Shown piece by piece: positions 15,283 through 23,882 of a stretch of 64,000 nt of DNA. The translations under genes were made by a program, and so were the position numbers. Origin of the DNA: Nocardiopsis sp. NRRL B-16309. Lineage in GTDB: Bacteria > Actinomycetota > Actinomycetes > Streptosporangiales > Streptosporangiaceae. The notes below the pieces were generated by a model. That model was not told the origin of the DNA, did not search any database, and worked only from the letters and a program-made list of their open reading frames with translations. How positions within the stretch are numbered: the first letter of the stretch is position 1; each line of letters opens with the position of its first letter. Where the stretch lies: positions 1 to 64,000 of the forward strand of contig NZ_LGEC01000126.1 of the NCBI RefSeq assembly GCF_001279585.1, read 5' to 3'.

Positions 15283-16916
15283 CCGGTCGTTTCCACGGCG
15301 TCGGTGTCGGTCCCGGTGACCCCGAGCTGATCACCCTCAAGGCGGCCCGGCTGATCGCCGCCGCCGACGTCGTCGCCTACCACGCCGGCGTCGGCAAGAA
15401 GTCCAACGCCCGGCGCATCGCCGCGGGACTGATCCCGTCGTCGGCGGTCGAGGAGCAGCTCACCTACCCGGTGACCACCGGCGCGACCGACCACCCGGGC
15501 GGGTACGCGGGTGCGCTTGCCGACTTCTACGAGCGGTCCGCCGCCCGGCTCGCCGCGCACCTCGACGCCGGCCGCGACGTCGTCCTGCTCTCCGAGGGCG
15601 ACCCCCTGTTCTACGGGTCGTACATGTACATGCACGACCGGCTCTCCGAGCGGTACGAGACCGAGGTCGTTCCGGGGGTCCCGGCGTTCGCCGCCGCCAC
15701 GGCGGCCCCGCTGGCCCGGCAGACCGACGTCCTCACCGTGCTGCCCGGCACCCTGCCCGAACCGGAGCTGGCCCGCCGCCTGGCGGACACCGACGCGGCC
15801 GTGATCATGAAGCTGGGCCGCACCTTCCCGGCCGTTCGCCGCGCCCTGGAGGCCGCCGGACGGCTGGAGCACGCGGAGTACGTGGAGCGGGCCTCGATGG
15901 AGGGCGAGCGCCGGCTGCCGGTCGCGGAGGTCGACCCGGCGACGGTCCCCTACTTCTCGCTGGTGCTGGTCACCGGCGACAGCCGCAACGGACGCCGGTC
16001 GCGGAGCACGGCGGTGGCGTCCGCGACCGACGCGACGGCCGGGCAGTCTGCGCAGGGTGGCGCCGCTGGGCGAGAGGGTCAGGACGCGGCCGCCGGAAGC
16101 GAAGGCGCCGCCGGCACCACGGCCCTGGCGGAGCACACCACAGGTGCGCCAGGCGTGACAAGCGTGACAGGCGTGGCAGGCGGGGGCGAAGTCCTCGTCA
16201 TCGGGCTGGGGCCCGGTCCCGAGCACTGGCTCACGCCCGAGGCCGCCACCGCGCTCGCCGAGGTGGACCACGTGGTGGGCTACGGACCCTACGTGGCCCG
16301 CGTCCCGCAGCGGCCGGGGCTGACCCGGCACGCCTCCGGCAACACCGTCGAACTCGACCGGGCCCGCCTCGCCCTCGACCTGGCTGGCCGCGGTGAGCGC
16401 GTCGCCGTGGTCTCCGGCGGGGACGCCGGGGTCTTCGGCATGGCGACCGCCGTGTTCGAGGCGGCCGAGGATCCCGCCTACCGGGAGGTCCCGGTCCGGG
16501 TGCTGCCCGGAGTGAGCGCGGTGCAGGCGGTCGCGGCCCGCGCGGGCGCCCCCGTCGGCGGTGACTTCGCGGTCATGAGCCTCTCCGACCGGTTGAAGCC
16601 GTGGGAGGTGATCGAGCGACGACTGCGGGCCGTCGCCGAGGCCGACCTGGCCCTGGCCGTCTACAACCCGGCCTCCCGGTCGCGGACAGAGCAGATCGTC
16701 ACCGCCCGCCGGATCCTGCTGGAGCACCGCAAGCCCGACACGGTGGTCGTGGTCGGCCGGGACGTCGGACGCGACGGCGAGTCTCTGACGGTGACCACCC
16801 TCGCCGACCTCGATCCGGCCGCGATCGACATGCGCTGCCTGGTGATCGTCGGCGCGTCCGGTACCCGGGTCTCCGGCGCGGGCCGGGTCTGGACCCCCCG
16901 GTGGGTGAAGCCGTGA
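15279..16916 (+). CDS. cobIJ: Fused precorrin-2 C20- and precorrin-3B C17-methyltransferase CobIJ
   Basis: Two SAM-dependent methyltransferase domains in one 545-residue chain, a fusion known in actinomycetes. The CobI half (about 1-235) starts FHGVGVGPGDPELITLKA and has SEGDPLFYGSYMY and VPGVPAFAAA. The CobJ half (about 300-545) starts VLVIGLGPGPEHWLTPEA and has SGGDAGVFGMA, LPGVSAVQAVAA and AVYNPASRSR. They methylate C20 of precorrin-2 and C17 of precorrin-3B, with ring contraction. The linker (about 236-300) is Ala/Gly/Thr-rich and contains a short 9-base DNA repeat (16153-16182). GTG 15279 overlaps the cobH stop (GTGA), with AAGGAGGAG just upstream, so the two are translationally coupled. 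Confidence 0.94.
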   Translation: MTGRFHGVGVGPGDPELITLKAARLIAAADVVAYHAGVGKKSNARRIAAGLIPSSAVEEQLTYPVTTGATDHPGGYAGALADFYERSAARLAAHLDAGRDVVLLSEGDPLFYGSYMYMHDRLSERYETEVVPGVPAFAAATAAPLARQTDVLTVLPGTLPEPELARRLADTDAAVIMKLGRTFPAVRRALEAAGRLEHAEYVERASMEGERRLPVAEVDPATVPYFSLVLVTGDSRNGRRSRSTAVASATDATAGQSAQGGAAGREGQDAAAGSEGAAGTTALAEHTTGAPGVTSVTGVAGGGEVLVIGLGPGPEHWLTPEAATALAEVDHVVGYGPYVARVPQRPGLTRHASGNTVELDRARLALDLAGRGERVAVVSGGDAGVFGMATAVFEAAEDPAYREVPVRVLPGVSAVQAVAARAGAPVGGDFAVMSLSDRLKPWEVIERRLRAVAEADLALAVYNPASRSRTEQIVTARRILLEHRKPDTVVVVGRDVGRDGESLTVTTLADLDPAAIDMRCLVIVGASGTRVSGAGRVWTPRWVKP

Positions 16917-17671
16917 CCGTGCACTTCGTGGGGGCGGGCCCCGGCGCCGCCGACCTGTTGACGGTGCGGGCCACGCGGATGCTCGCCGCGGCCGACGTGG
17001 TGCTCTACCCGGGCACGTACCTGGACCCGGAGGTCCTCACGCACTGCGCGCCCGACGCCGAACTCGTGGACACCCAGGGCCTGGACCTCGACCGCATCAC
17101 CGACCGCCTGGTCACCGCGCACGCCGCGGACCGGGACGTCGTCCGGCTCACCTCCGGCGATCCGTCGATCTACTCGGCGCTGGCCGAACAGACGCGTCGG
17201 CTCGACGCGCACGGTGTTCCCTGGGACGTCACTCCCGGTGTGCCCGCGTACGCCGCCGCGTCGGCCCTGGTGGGACGGGAGCTGACCGTGCCGCTGGTGG
17301 CGCAGTCGGTGGTGCTGACGCGGACCCGGGCCCGTTCGACGGCCATGCCGGAGACCGAGTCGCTGGCCGCGTTCGCGGCGACCCGGGCCACGCTGGTGCT
17401 GCACCTGGCGATCAGGCGGGTGCGGGAGCTGATGGCGGAGGTCGGACCGGAGTACGGCGCCGACTGCCCGGTCGTGGTCGTGCACCGCGCCAGCCAGCCG
17501 GGTGAGGCGGTCCTGCGGGGCACGGTCGCCACCATCGCGGACGCGGTGGAGGAGGCCGGGTTCCGGCAGGCGGCGGTCGTGTTGGTGGGGTGGGCGCTGG
17601 ACGCCGGGAGGGGCGGCGAGTCCTTCCTCTATGACCGGGACCGGCCCAGGGGTACCGACGCCGGTCAGTGA
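16913..17671 (+). CDS. cobM: Precorrin-4 C11-methyltransferase CobM
   Basis: SAM-dependent methyltransferase of about 252 residues, normal length. The N terminus is TVHFVGAGPGAADLLTVRA. RLTSGDPSIYSALAEQ and VTPGVPAYAAASALVGRELT are the sugar- and adenine-side SAM loops of the family. It methylates C11 of precorrin-4. GTG 16913 overlaps the end of cobIJ by 4 bases; an in-frame GTG at 16919 is the other candidate. It is the last gene of the riboswitch-controlled unit, and convergent with cobL across a tandem-repeat gap. Confidence 0.93.
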   Translation: MTVHFVGAGPGAADLLTVRATRMLAAADVVLYPGTYLDPEVLTHCAPDAELVDTQGLDLDRITDRLVTAHAADRDVVRLTSGDPSIYSALAEQTRRLDAHGVPWDVTPGVPAYAAASALVGRELTVPLVAQSVVLTRTRARSTAMPETESLAAFAATRATLVLHLAIRRVRELMAEVGPEYGADCPVVVVHRASQPGEAVLRGTVATIADAVEEAGFRQAAVVLVGWALDAGRGGESFLYDRDRPRGTDAGQ

Positions 17672-17759
17672 CGGTCCCGCCCGTGGTCGGCCCGTGACCG
17701 TGGTCGGCGGGGCGGCCCGTCTGCGATCGGACCACGGCGACGGCCTGTCGTTGGTGCGG

Positions 17760-17880
17760 GCCGGTGCGAGCCCGGGTGACGGACGGTCGGTCCGCGGTTC
17801 AGGCCGGTGCGAGCCCGGGTGACCGACGGTCGGTCCGCGGTTCAGGCCGGTGCGAGCCCGGGTGACGGACGGTCGGTCCG
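17760..17880. repeat. 43-bp tandem repeat, 2.8 copies
   Basis: Units start GCCGGTGCGAGCCCGGGTGA at 17760, 17803 and 17846; the third ends after 35 bases. Copies 1 and 2 differ at one base. The repeat fills much of the 297-base gap between the convergent cobM and cobL genes, and further degenerate GGTCGGTCC-type pieces continue to about 17920. No gene or hairpin terminator with a U-tract is seen in this gap. Confidence 0.9.
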
Positions 17881-17968
17881 TGGTCGAGGTCAATGCGGGG
17901 CCGAGAGACGGTCGGTCGGCCGCGCGTTCGCGGCCCGGTCCTTCCCGGAATGGCGTCCCGTCAGGGGG

Positions 17969-19237
17969 TCAGGACGCCAGGAACCACTGGGTGACCGTAC
18001 GGGCGGGGGCCCAGCCGGTGAACGTGCCGATGGGCGCGGCGGTTTCGACGGCGATCCGGGTCAGCTCGCCGCCGTGGCGCCGGTAGGCGTCCGCGAGCAG
18101 GTGTTCGGTCTCCAGCGTCACACCGTGCACCACGAGTCGGCCGCCGGGCCGCAGCGCCCCCAAGCAGGCCTCCAGTACGCCCGGCCGGGTCGCTCCGCCA
18201 CCGACGAACACCGCGTCGGGCGCGGGCAGCCCGGCCAGCGCGTCCGGCGCCCGACCGGTCACGACCGACAGTCCCGGGACACCGAGGCGGCCCGCGTTGC
18301 GGTCGATCCGCGCGGCGCGTGCGGGGTGGGACTCGACCGCCGTGGCGGTGCAGGTCGTGTGGGCGCGCATCCACTCGATCCCCACCGAACCCGCACCGGC
18401 GCCCACGTCCCACAGGTGCTCTCCAGGGGAGGGCGCCAGCCGGGCCAGCGCCGACGCCCGCAGGTCGCGCTTGGTGAGCTGGCCGTCGTGCTCGAACGCG
18501 TCGTCGGGCAGGCCCGTGGTCAGGCCGTACCCGGGCGGGCCGACGAGTTCCAGCGCGAGGACGTGCAGCGCCGGGACGGCCTCCGGCGGGTCCGACAGCC
18601 ACGCGTCGGCCGTGGCCGACAGCCGGGACTCCGATCTCCGGTTCGGGCCCGGTCCCGCCCCTGATACGGCGCCCAGGTCGCCCAGGACGGTCATCCGGCT
18701 GGCGCCGTAGCCGGCGCCAGCCAGCAGGGCCGCGACCGCCGCCGGGGTCGCACCGTCGGAGGAGAGCACCAGGACACGGTGTCCGGGCGCCAACCGCCGC
18801 AGGACCAGGCGGGGATCTCGCCCGACCAGGCTCACCACCGCGCAGCGCTCGGCGGGCCAGCCCATCCGGGCCCGGGCCAGCGCGACCGAGGAGACGGCCG
18901 GTTCCACCCGTACGGCACCGGCCCCCAGCAGATCGACGAGTGTGGTGCCGATCCCGGACACGAACGGGTCGCCCGACGCGAGGGCCACGGTGGTGGCGCC
19001 GTCGCGGGCGAGGGAGTCGAGCAGATCCGGCAGGCCCTCCCGCAGGGGCGAGGGCCAGGTCTCCCGGCGCTGCCCGGGCCGTTCCGGAAGCATGGCCAGG
19101 TGCCGGTGGCCGCCCAGGACCGCGTCCGCCTCGAGGACGATCCGGCGCAGCCGCTCCGGCACACCGGACCAGCCGTCGGCACCGACGCCGACGACGGTGA
19201 TCCGGGATTCGGTGGGAGGGGGCGGGTCGTCCTGCAT
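17969..19237 (-). CDS. cobL: Precorrin-6Y C5,15-methyltransferase (decarboxylating) CobL
   Basis: Fusion of CbiE and CbiT activities, 422 residues. The N-terminal CbiE part (about 12-215) starts ITVVGVGADGWSGVP and has ASGDPFVSGIGTTL. The C-terminal CbiT part (about 235-420) is a class I SAM methyltransferase with TKRDLRASALARL, the glycine motif WDVGAGAGSVGIEW and VFVGGGATRPGVLEA. It adds methyls at C5 and C15 and decarboxylates the C12 acetate. ATG 19237 gives the family N terminus; the ribosome site (GAGG, 2 bases away) is poor. It runs opposite to the flanking cob genes and has no riboswitch of its own, so its control may differ. Confidence 0.93.
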   Translation of the reverse strand: MQDDPPPPTESRITVVGVGADGWSGVPERLRRIVLEADAVLGGHRHLAMLPERPGQRRETWPSPLREGLPDLLDSLARDGATTVALASGDPFVSGIGTTLVDLLGAGAVRVEPAVSSVALARARMGWPAERCAVVSLVGRDPRLVLRRLAPGHRVLVLSSDGATPAAVAALLAGAGYGASRMTVLGDLGAVSGAGPGPNRRSESRLSATADAWLSDPPEAVPALHVLALELVGPPGYGLTTGLPDDAFEHDGQLTKRDLRASALARLAPSPGEHLWDVGAGAGSVGIEWMRAHTTCTATAVESHPARAARIDRNAGRLGVPGLSVVTGRAPDALAGLPAPDAVFVGGGATRPGVLEACLGALRPGGRLVVHGVTLETEHLLADAYRRHGGELTRIAVETAAPIGTFTGWAPARTVTQWFLAS

Positions 19238-19261
19238 GGCCTCGACGCTATCGTGGCCACA

Positions 19262-19417
19262 GGCACGAGGTGCCCCTGCGGCCCAGCCATCGGAAAGGGT
19301 GGGGACGGCGGAAGGGGAGAATCTGGGAAGCCCGGTGAGATTCCGGCACAGGCCCGCTGCGGTGAACCGAGCCTCCGTGAGGGAGGACTCGGAAAGTCCG
19401 AAGACCGGCCTCGCGCC
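19262..19417 (+). promoter_or_regulatory. Cobalamin riboswitch (chelatase-cobO-cobB leader)
   Basis: The B12-box core is at 19325-19365 (GGGAAGCCCGGTGAGATTCC, then CACAGGCCCGCTGCGGTGA). The 3' element AGTCCGAAGACC is at 19395-19406. GGCACGAGG at 19262-19270 pairs with CCTCGCGCC at 19409-19417 to form P1 with one mismatch. The chelatase ATG follows after 36 bases, with GGGAG in between. The 5' end lies close to the cobL start on the other strand, so the two promoters are divergent. Confidence 0.92.
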
Positions 19418-19453
19418 CGCCCTTACGGATGGCGACACGAGCGGGAGCCTCAC

Positions 19454-21613
19454 ATGCCATTGGTGCCATCGCACTACCCCTTCTCCGCGATCGTCGGCTG
19501 CGACGCCGACGACCTCGACGACCTGGGCCTCTCCCTGGTCCTCAGCAGCGTGTCGCCGGAGATCGGCGGCGTGCTGGTGCGCGGCGAGAAGGGCACGGCC
19601 AAGTCCACCGCCGTACGGGCCCTGGCCTCCCTTCTCCCGCCCATCGACGTCTACCAGGGCGACCGCTTCTCCGTGGACCCGGCCGACACCTCCCAGCGAT
19701 CGCCGGACGGCCCGTTCGGGCCGGGGACGGCCGTGGAGAGCCGCCCTGTACGGCTCGTCGAACTCCCTGTGGGCGCCACCGAGGACCGCGTGCTCGGCTC
19801 GCTGCACCTGGAGCAGGCGCTCACGCACGGCCAGGTGGCCTACGAGCCGGGCCTGCTCGCCCGCTCGCACCGGGGGCTGCTGTACGTCGACGAGGTCAAC
19901 CTGCTCCACGACCACCTGGTGGACCTGCTCCTGGACGCCGCCGCGACCGGGCGCGCGACCGTGGAGCGCGACGGGTTCTCCGTCGAGCACGCGGCCCGGT
20001 TCCTGCTCATCGGCACGATGAACCCCGAGGAGGGCGAGCTGCGCCCCCAGCTCCTCGACCGGTTCGGGCTCACCGTCGAGATCGCCGCGCCGCGCGATCC
20101 CGCGTCGCGTGCCGAGGTGGTCCGCAGGCGCATGGCCTTCGACGCCGATCCGGCCGCGTTCTCGGCGCGCTTCCACGAGACGGAGAAGGCGCTCGCCGCA
20201 CGCATCGCCGAGGCCAGGGAGCTGCTCGGGCGGGTGCGGCTGTCCGAGGCCGCGCTGCTGAAGATCGCCGAGGTGTGCGCGGCGTTCGGGGTGGACGGCC
20301 TGCGGGCCGACATCGTCACCGCGCGCACGGCGGTGGCGCACGCGGCCTGGGCGGGCCGCACCTCCGTCACGCTGGCCGACATCCGCCGAGCCGCGCTGCT
20401 CGCCCTTCCGCACCGGCGCCGACGCAACCCGTTCGACGCTCCGGGGCTCGACGAGGACCTTCTCGACCGGGTGCTGGGCGACGAGGAACCGCCGCCGGAC
20501 CCGACCGACCCGTCGGATGGCTCAGACGAGGCGGAGCAGGCGGAAGCGACCGAGGGGGACCCCGAGACGGCTGAGACCCCCGAGGCGGAGGACCCCGCGG
20601 AAGGCGGAGCGGAGAACCCGTCCGCGGCCGACGCGTCCGACGTGGACGGCGGTTCCGGCCCCGAGGCCTCCGCTGACGACGCGGGCCAGGAGGCGAGCGA
20701 CGGGTCGGCGGACGAGGAGCAGGCCCCCGCGCCCGAGGGGGCGGAACAGGGCGGCACCGACGGTTCCGACTCCGGTTCCGGCTCGTCGGTCATGTCCAGG
20801 GCCACCGCTCCGTACCGGCCCCGGACGCTCACCGTGCGGGGCGCGGGCGAGGGCTCCGACGGCAGGCGCAGCCGGGCGATCGGTACCCGGGGCCGCCGGA
20901 TCGGCGCGACCCCGCCCGGTCAGGGGCCCGGCACGTCGCTCCACCTGGTCGAGACCGTGCGTGCCGCCGTGTCCCGACCGCGGGGCGGGGACCTGCCCCT
21001 GGGCGGCGGGCGACTGCGGATCCAGCCCCGTGACCTGCGCGTCGCGGTTCGGGAGGGGCAGGAGACCAACCTGATCCTCTTCTGCGTGGACGCGTCCGGA
21101 TCGATGGCGGCGCGCAAGCGCATGAGCGAGGTCAAGACCGCGGTCCTGTCGCTCCTCCTCGACGCCTACCGGCGCCGCGACAAGGTCGGCCTGGTCACCT
21201 TCCGAGGCCGGACCGCCGAACTCGCGCTGCCGCCGACCCGCTCCGTCGACGTCGCCGCGGCCCGCCTCGACGACCTGCCCGCCGGTGGCCGTACCCCGAT
21301 CGCCGAGGGGCTCGTGGAGGCGGCCCGCGTCCTGCGGCGGGAACGGCTGCGCGATCCGAAGCTGCGCCCGCTGCTCGTCGTCGTCACCGACGGCCGGGCC
21401 ACGGGTGGCCGGGGCGCCGTCGCACGCGCGATGAACGCCGCCGACCACGTCGCGGGCCTGGGCGTCACCACCGTCGTGGTGGACAGCGAGACCGGCCCGA
21501 TGCGACTGGGCCTCGCCGCCACACTCGCCGCCCGTCTGGGCGCCGACCACCTGCCCGTCAGTGAAGTCAGCGCCGACGCGCTGGGCAGCGCCGTACGAGA
21601 GAGGGCCGCCTGA
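19454..21613 (+). CDS. Cobaltochelatase ChlI/ChlD-type fused subunit
   Basis: Fusion of a magnesium-chelatase I-type AAA+ ATPase and a D-type metal-chelatase domain, 719 residues. Walker A GEKGTAKST is at 44-52, Walker B LLYVDEVN at 142-149, and the arginine-rich lid segment up to about 330. An acidic Pro/Glu/Asp linker spans about 343-445. A C-terminal von Willebrand A domain has the MIDAS motif DASGS at 546-550. In actinomycetes such a protein supplies the ATPase that works with CobN to insert cobalt into hydrogenobyrinate a,c-diamide. The cobN gene lies 5 kb away under its own riboswitch. ATG 19454 follows GGGAG by 6 bases. The stop overlaps the cobO start by one base. Confidence 0.88.
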   Translation: MPLVPSHYPFSAIVGCDADDLDDLGLSLVLSSVSPEIGGVLVRGEKGTAKSTAVRALASLLPPIDVYQGDRFSVDPADTSQRSPDGPFGPGTAVESRPVRLVELPVGATEDRVLGSLHLEQALTHGQVAYEPGLLARSHRGLLYVDEVNLLHDHLVDLLLDAAATGRATVERDGFSVEHAARFLLIGTMNPEEGELRPQLLDRFGLTVEIAAPRDPASRAEVVRRRMAFDADPAAFSARFHETEKALAARIAEARELLGRVRLSEAALLKIAEVCAAFGVDGLRADIVTARTAVAHAAWAGRTSVTLADIRRAALLALPHRRRRNPFDAPGLDEDLLDRVLGDEEPPPDPTDPSDGSDEAEQAEATEGDPETAETPEAEDPAEGGAENPSAADASDVDGGSGPEASADDAGQEASDGSADEEQAPAPEGAEQGGTDGSDSGSGSSVMSRATAPYRPRTLTVRGAGEGSDGRRSRAIGTRGRRIGATPPGQGPGTSLHLVETVRAAVSRPRGGDLPLGGGRLRIQPRDLRVAVREGQETNLILFCVDASGSMAARKRMSEVKTAVLSLLLDAYRRRDKVGLVTFRGRTAELALPPTRSVDVAAARLDDLPAGGRTPIAEGLVEAARVLRRERLRDPKLRPLLVVVTDGRATGGRGAVARAMNAADHVAGLGVTTVVVDSETGPMRLGLAATLAARLGADHLPVSEVSADALGSAVRERAA

Positions 21614-22227
21614 TGCCTCAGGGACAACCGCTCGTCGTCCCCGACGACGGACTCACCACGCGGCAGCGCCGCAACCAGCCGCTGCTCGCCGTCCACACCG
21701 GCGACGGGAAGGGCAAGTCGACCGCCGCGTTCGGCCTCGCGCTGCGCGGGTGGAACCAGGGCTGGCGGATCGGCGTGTTCCAGTTCGTGAAGTCGGCGAA
21801 GTGGCGCATCGGCGAGCAGACCGTTCTGGAGCGCCTGGGCAAGCTGCACGAGGAGACCGGCGAGGGCGGTCCCGTCGAGTGGCACAAGATGGGTTCCGGC
21901 TGGTCGTGGAGCCGCCGCAAGGGCAGCGAGGAGGACCACGAGGCGGACGCCGTCGAGGGGTGGGCGGAGATCAGGCGCCGACTCACCGACCAGACGCACG
22001 ACCTGCTCATCCTCGACGAGTTCACCTACCCGATCGCCTGGGGCTGGGTCGACGCCGAGGAGGTCGTCGCGGCCCTGCGGGAGCGCCCCGGCCGCCAGCA
22101 CGTGGTGATCACCGGGCGCCGCGCCGATCCGCTGCTGCTGGAGGCCGCCGACCTCGTCACGGAGATGACGAAGGTCAAGCACCCCATGGACGCCGGCAGG
22201 AAGGGCCAGCGAGGGATCGAATGGTGA
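21613..22227 (+). CDS. cobO: Corrinoid adenosyltransferase CobO
   Basis: ATP:cob(I)alamin/cob(I)yrinate a,c-diamide adenosyltransferase, 204 residues, standard for the CobO/BtuR family. P-loop HTGDGKGKSTAAFG is near residues 28-41. The FQFVKSAKWRIGE and LLILDEFTYPIAWGW blocks and the terminal KHPMDAGRKGQRGIEW are highly characteristic. It attaches the upper adenosyl ligand. It starts at ATG 21613 on the last base of the chelatase stop codon (TGATG), and its own end overlaps cobB. Confidence 0.96.
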   Translation: MPQGQPLVVPDDGLTTRQRRNQPLLAVHTGDGKGKSTAAFGLALRGWNQGWRIGVFQFVKSAKWRIGEQTVLERLGKLHEETGEGGPVEWHKMGSGWSWSRRKGSEEDHEADAVEGWAEIRRRLTDQTHDLLILDEFTYPIAWGWVDAEEVVAALRERPGRQHVVITGRRADPLLLEAADLVTEMTKVKHPMDAGRKGQRGIEW

Positions 22228-23882
22228 CCTCCCCCGAACCCTCCGCAGGGAGTTCCGGGGCTCCAGGGGAATCGGAGACGTCCGGGGCACCAGGGGTACC
22301 GGGGGGACCGGGGGGACCGGGGGCATCGAGGGCTCCCGGGGAACCGGGGGCACCGGGGATACCAGGAGTACCGGGGACAGCCACGGCGTCGGGAGAACCG
22401 GGGTCCTCGGGGGCTCAAGGGGGATCTGGGGTGCCGGGGGTGCCGGGAACAGCTCGGGTCTCGGCCGTGCCAGGAGCGGCCGGGGCGTCCGCCGTGTCCA
22501 GGACCTCTGGACCGAGCGACCGGCCGGGGTCCTCGGCCCTGCCCAGGCTGATGATCGCCGCGCCCATGACCGGGCAGGGCAAGACCACGGTCGCGACCGG
22601 GCTGATGGCCGCGCTCCGCGCCGCCGGGCACGTCGTGAGCGGCCACAAGGTGGGCCCCGACTACATCGATCCCGGCTATCACGCCCTCGCCACCGGACGC
22701 CCCGGCCGCAACCTCGATCCGCACCTGGTCGGCGAGGACCGGGTCGCGCCGCTGCTCCTCCACGGCGCCCGGGGCGCGGGTGTCGCCGTCGTCGAAGGCG
22801 TGATGGGCCTGCACGACGGGCGGCTCGGCACCGACGGGTTCGCCTCGTCCGCGCACGTGGCGGCCCTGACCAGGACACCGGTCATCCTGGTGGTGGACGT
22901 GTCCCGGATGTCCCGGTCGGTGGGCGCGCTGGTGGCGGGCATGGCCGCCTACGACCCGGCCGTCGAGGTCGCCGGGGTGATCCTCAACCAGGCGGGTTCC
23001 GCCCGCAACGTCGCCGAGATCGTCCGAGCGGTCCACCTGCCCGTGCTCGGCGTCGTCCACCGCGACGAGGACCTCGCCACCCCGTCACGGCATCTCGGGC
23101 TCGTCCCGGCGGCCGAGCGGGCGGAGTCGGCGCAGGCCGTCGAACGGCTCGGTGAGCACATCGCGCGCCAGGTGGATCTGGACGCCCTGCTCGACATCGC
23201 CCGCTCCGCGCCCGCCCTGGACACCGCGCCCTGGGATCCGGAGCGGGAGATGGCGGAGTCCCGCGACGTCCGCCGCCCGGTCGTCGCGGTGGCGGGCGGG
23301 AGGGCCTTCACGTTCCGCTACACGGAGACAGAGGAGCTGCTCACGGCCGCCGGATGCGAGGTCGTCGGCTTCGATCCGCTCTCCGACACCGAGTTGCCCG
23401 CCGGTACACGGGGGATCTACCTCGGTGGCGGCTTTCCCGAGGTGTACGCGAACCGGCTCGCCGAGAACCGGAGCCTGTCGGCGGACCTCGGCAACGCGGT
23501 ACGGGACGGGGTGCCGACCGTCGCCGAGTGCGCGGGTCTGCTCTACCTGTCCGAGACGCTCGACGGCGCGCCCATGGCCGGGGCCGTCCCCGCGCACGCC
23601 CGGATGTCGGAACGGCTCACCCTGCGCTATCCGGAGGCGACCTCACTCGGGGACACCCTGCTGACCCGGGCCGGGGAGAAGGTCACGGGGCACGAGTTCC
23701 ACCGCACCCGCCTCACCCCGGGGGCGTCCGTCGACAGCCCGGCGTGGGAGATCGACGGCACACCGGAGGGGTTCGCCTCACCGACCATGCACGCCTCCTA
23801 CCTGCACGTCCACTGGGCCGGGCACCCCGGGATCGCCGCCCGCTTCGCACACGCCGTCAGCGGCGGGCCCGGAGGCCGGTGA
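22221..23882 (+). CDS. cobB: Cobyrinic acid a,c-diamide synthase CobB with collagen-like N terminus
   Basis: Glutamine-dependent amidase of the a and c carboxylates (CobB/CbiA), 553 residues from ATG 22221; GTG 22224 is an equal alternative. The core starts near residue 107: LMIAAPMTGQGKTTVATGL (P-loop), GHKVGPDYIDPGYH, VEGVMGLHDG. A C-terminal GATase-like domain has nucleophile cysteine in VAECAGLLYLSE and the late histidine in MHASYLHVHWAGH. Residues about 10-93 are a collagen-like Gly-X-Y tract of some 28 triplets with few breaks, which normal CobB proteins lack. A GTG at 22494 could give a shorter protein, but its ribosome site is weak. The gene ends 26 bases inside the convergent cobQK gene. 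Confidence 0.9.
   Translation: MVTSPEPSAGSSGAPGESETSGAPGVPGGPGGPGASRAPGEPGAPGIPGVPGTATASGEPGSSGAQGGSGVPGVPGTARVSAVPGAAGASAVSRTSGPSDRPGSSALPRLMIAAPMTGQGKTTVATGLMAALRAAGHVVSGHKVGPDYIDPGYHALATGRPGRNLDPHLVGEDRVAPLLLHGARGAGVAVVEGVMGLHDGRLGTDGFASSAHVAALTRTPVILVVDVSRMSRSVGALVAGMAAYDPAVEVAGVILNQAGSARNVAEIVRAVHLPVLGVVHRDEDLATPSRHLGLVPAAERAESAQAVERLGEHIARQVDLDALLDIARSAPALDTAPWDPEREMAESRDVRRPVVAVAGGRAFTFRYTETEELLTAAGCEVVGFDPLSDTELPAGTRGIYLGGGFPEVYANRLAENRSLSADLGNAVRDGVPTVAECAGLLYLSETLDGAPMAGAVPAHARMSERLTLRYPEATSLGDTLLTRAGEKVTGHEFHRTRLTPGASVDSPAWEIDGTPEGFASPTMHASYLHVHWAGHPGIAARFAHAVSGGPGGR

Noticed and set aside
17760..17880. CRISPR array
   Set aside because: The 43-bp units are directly adjacent with no unique spacers, and there are no cas genes.
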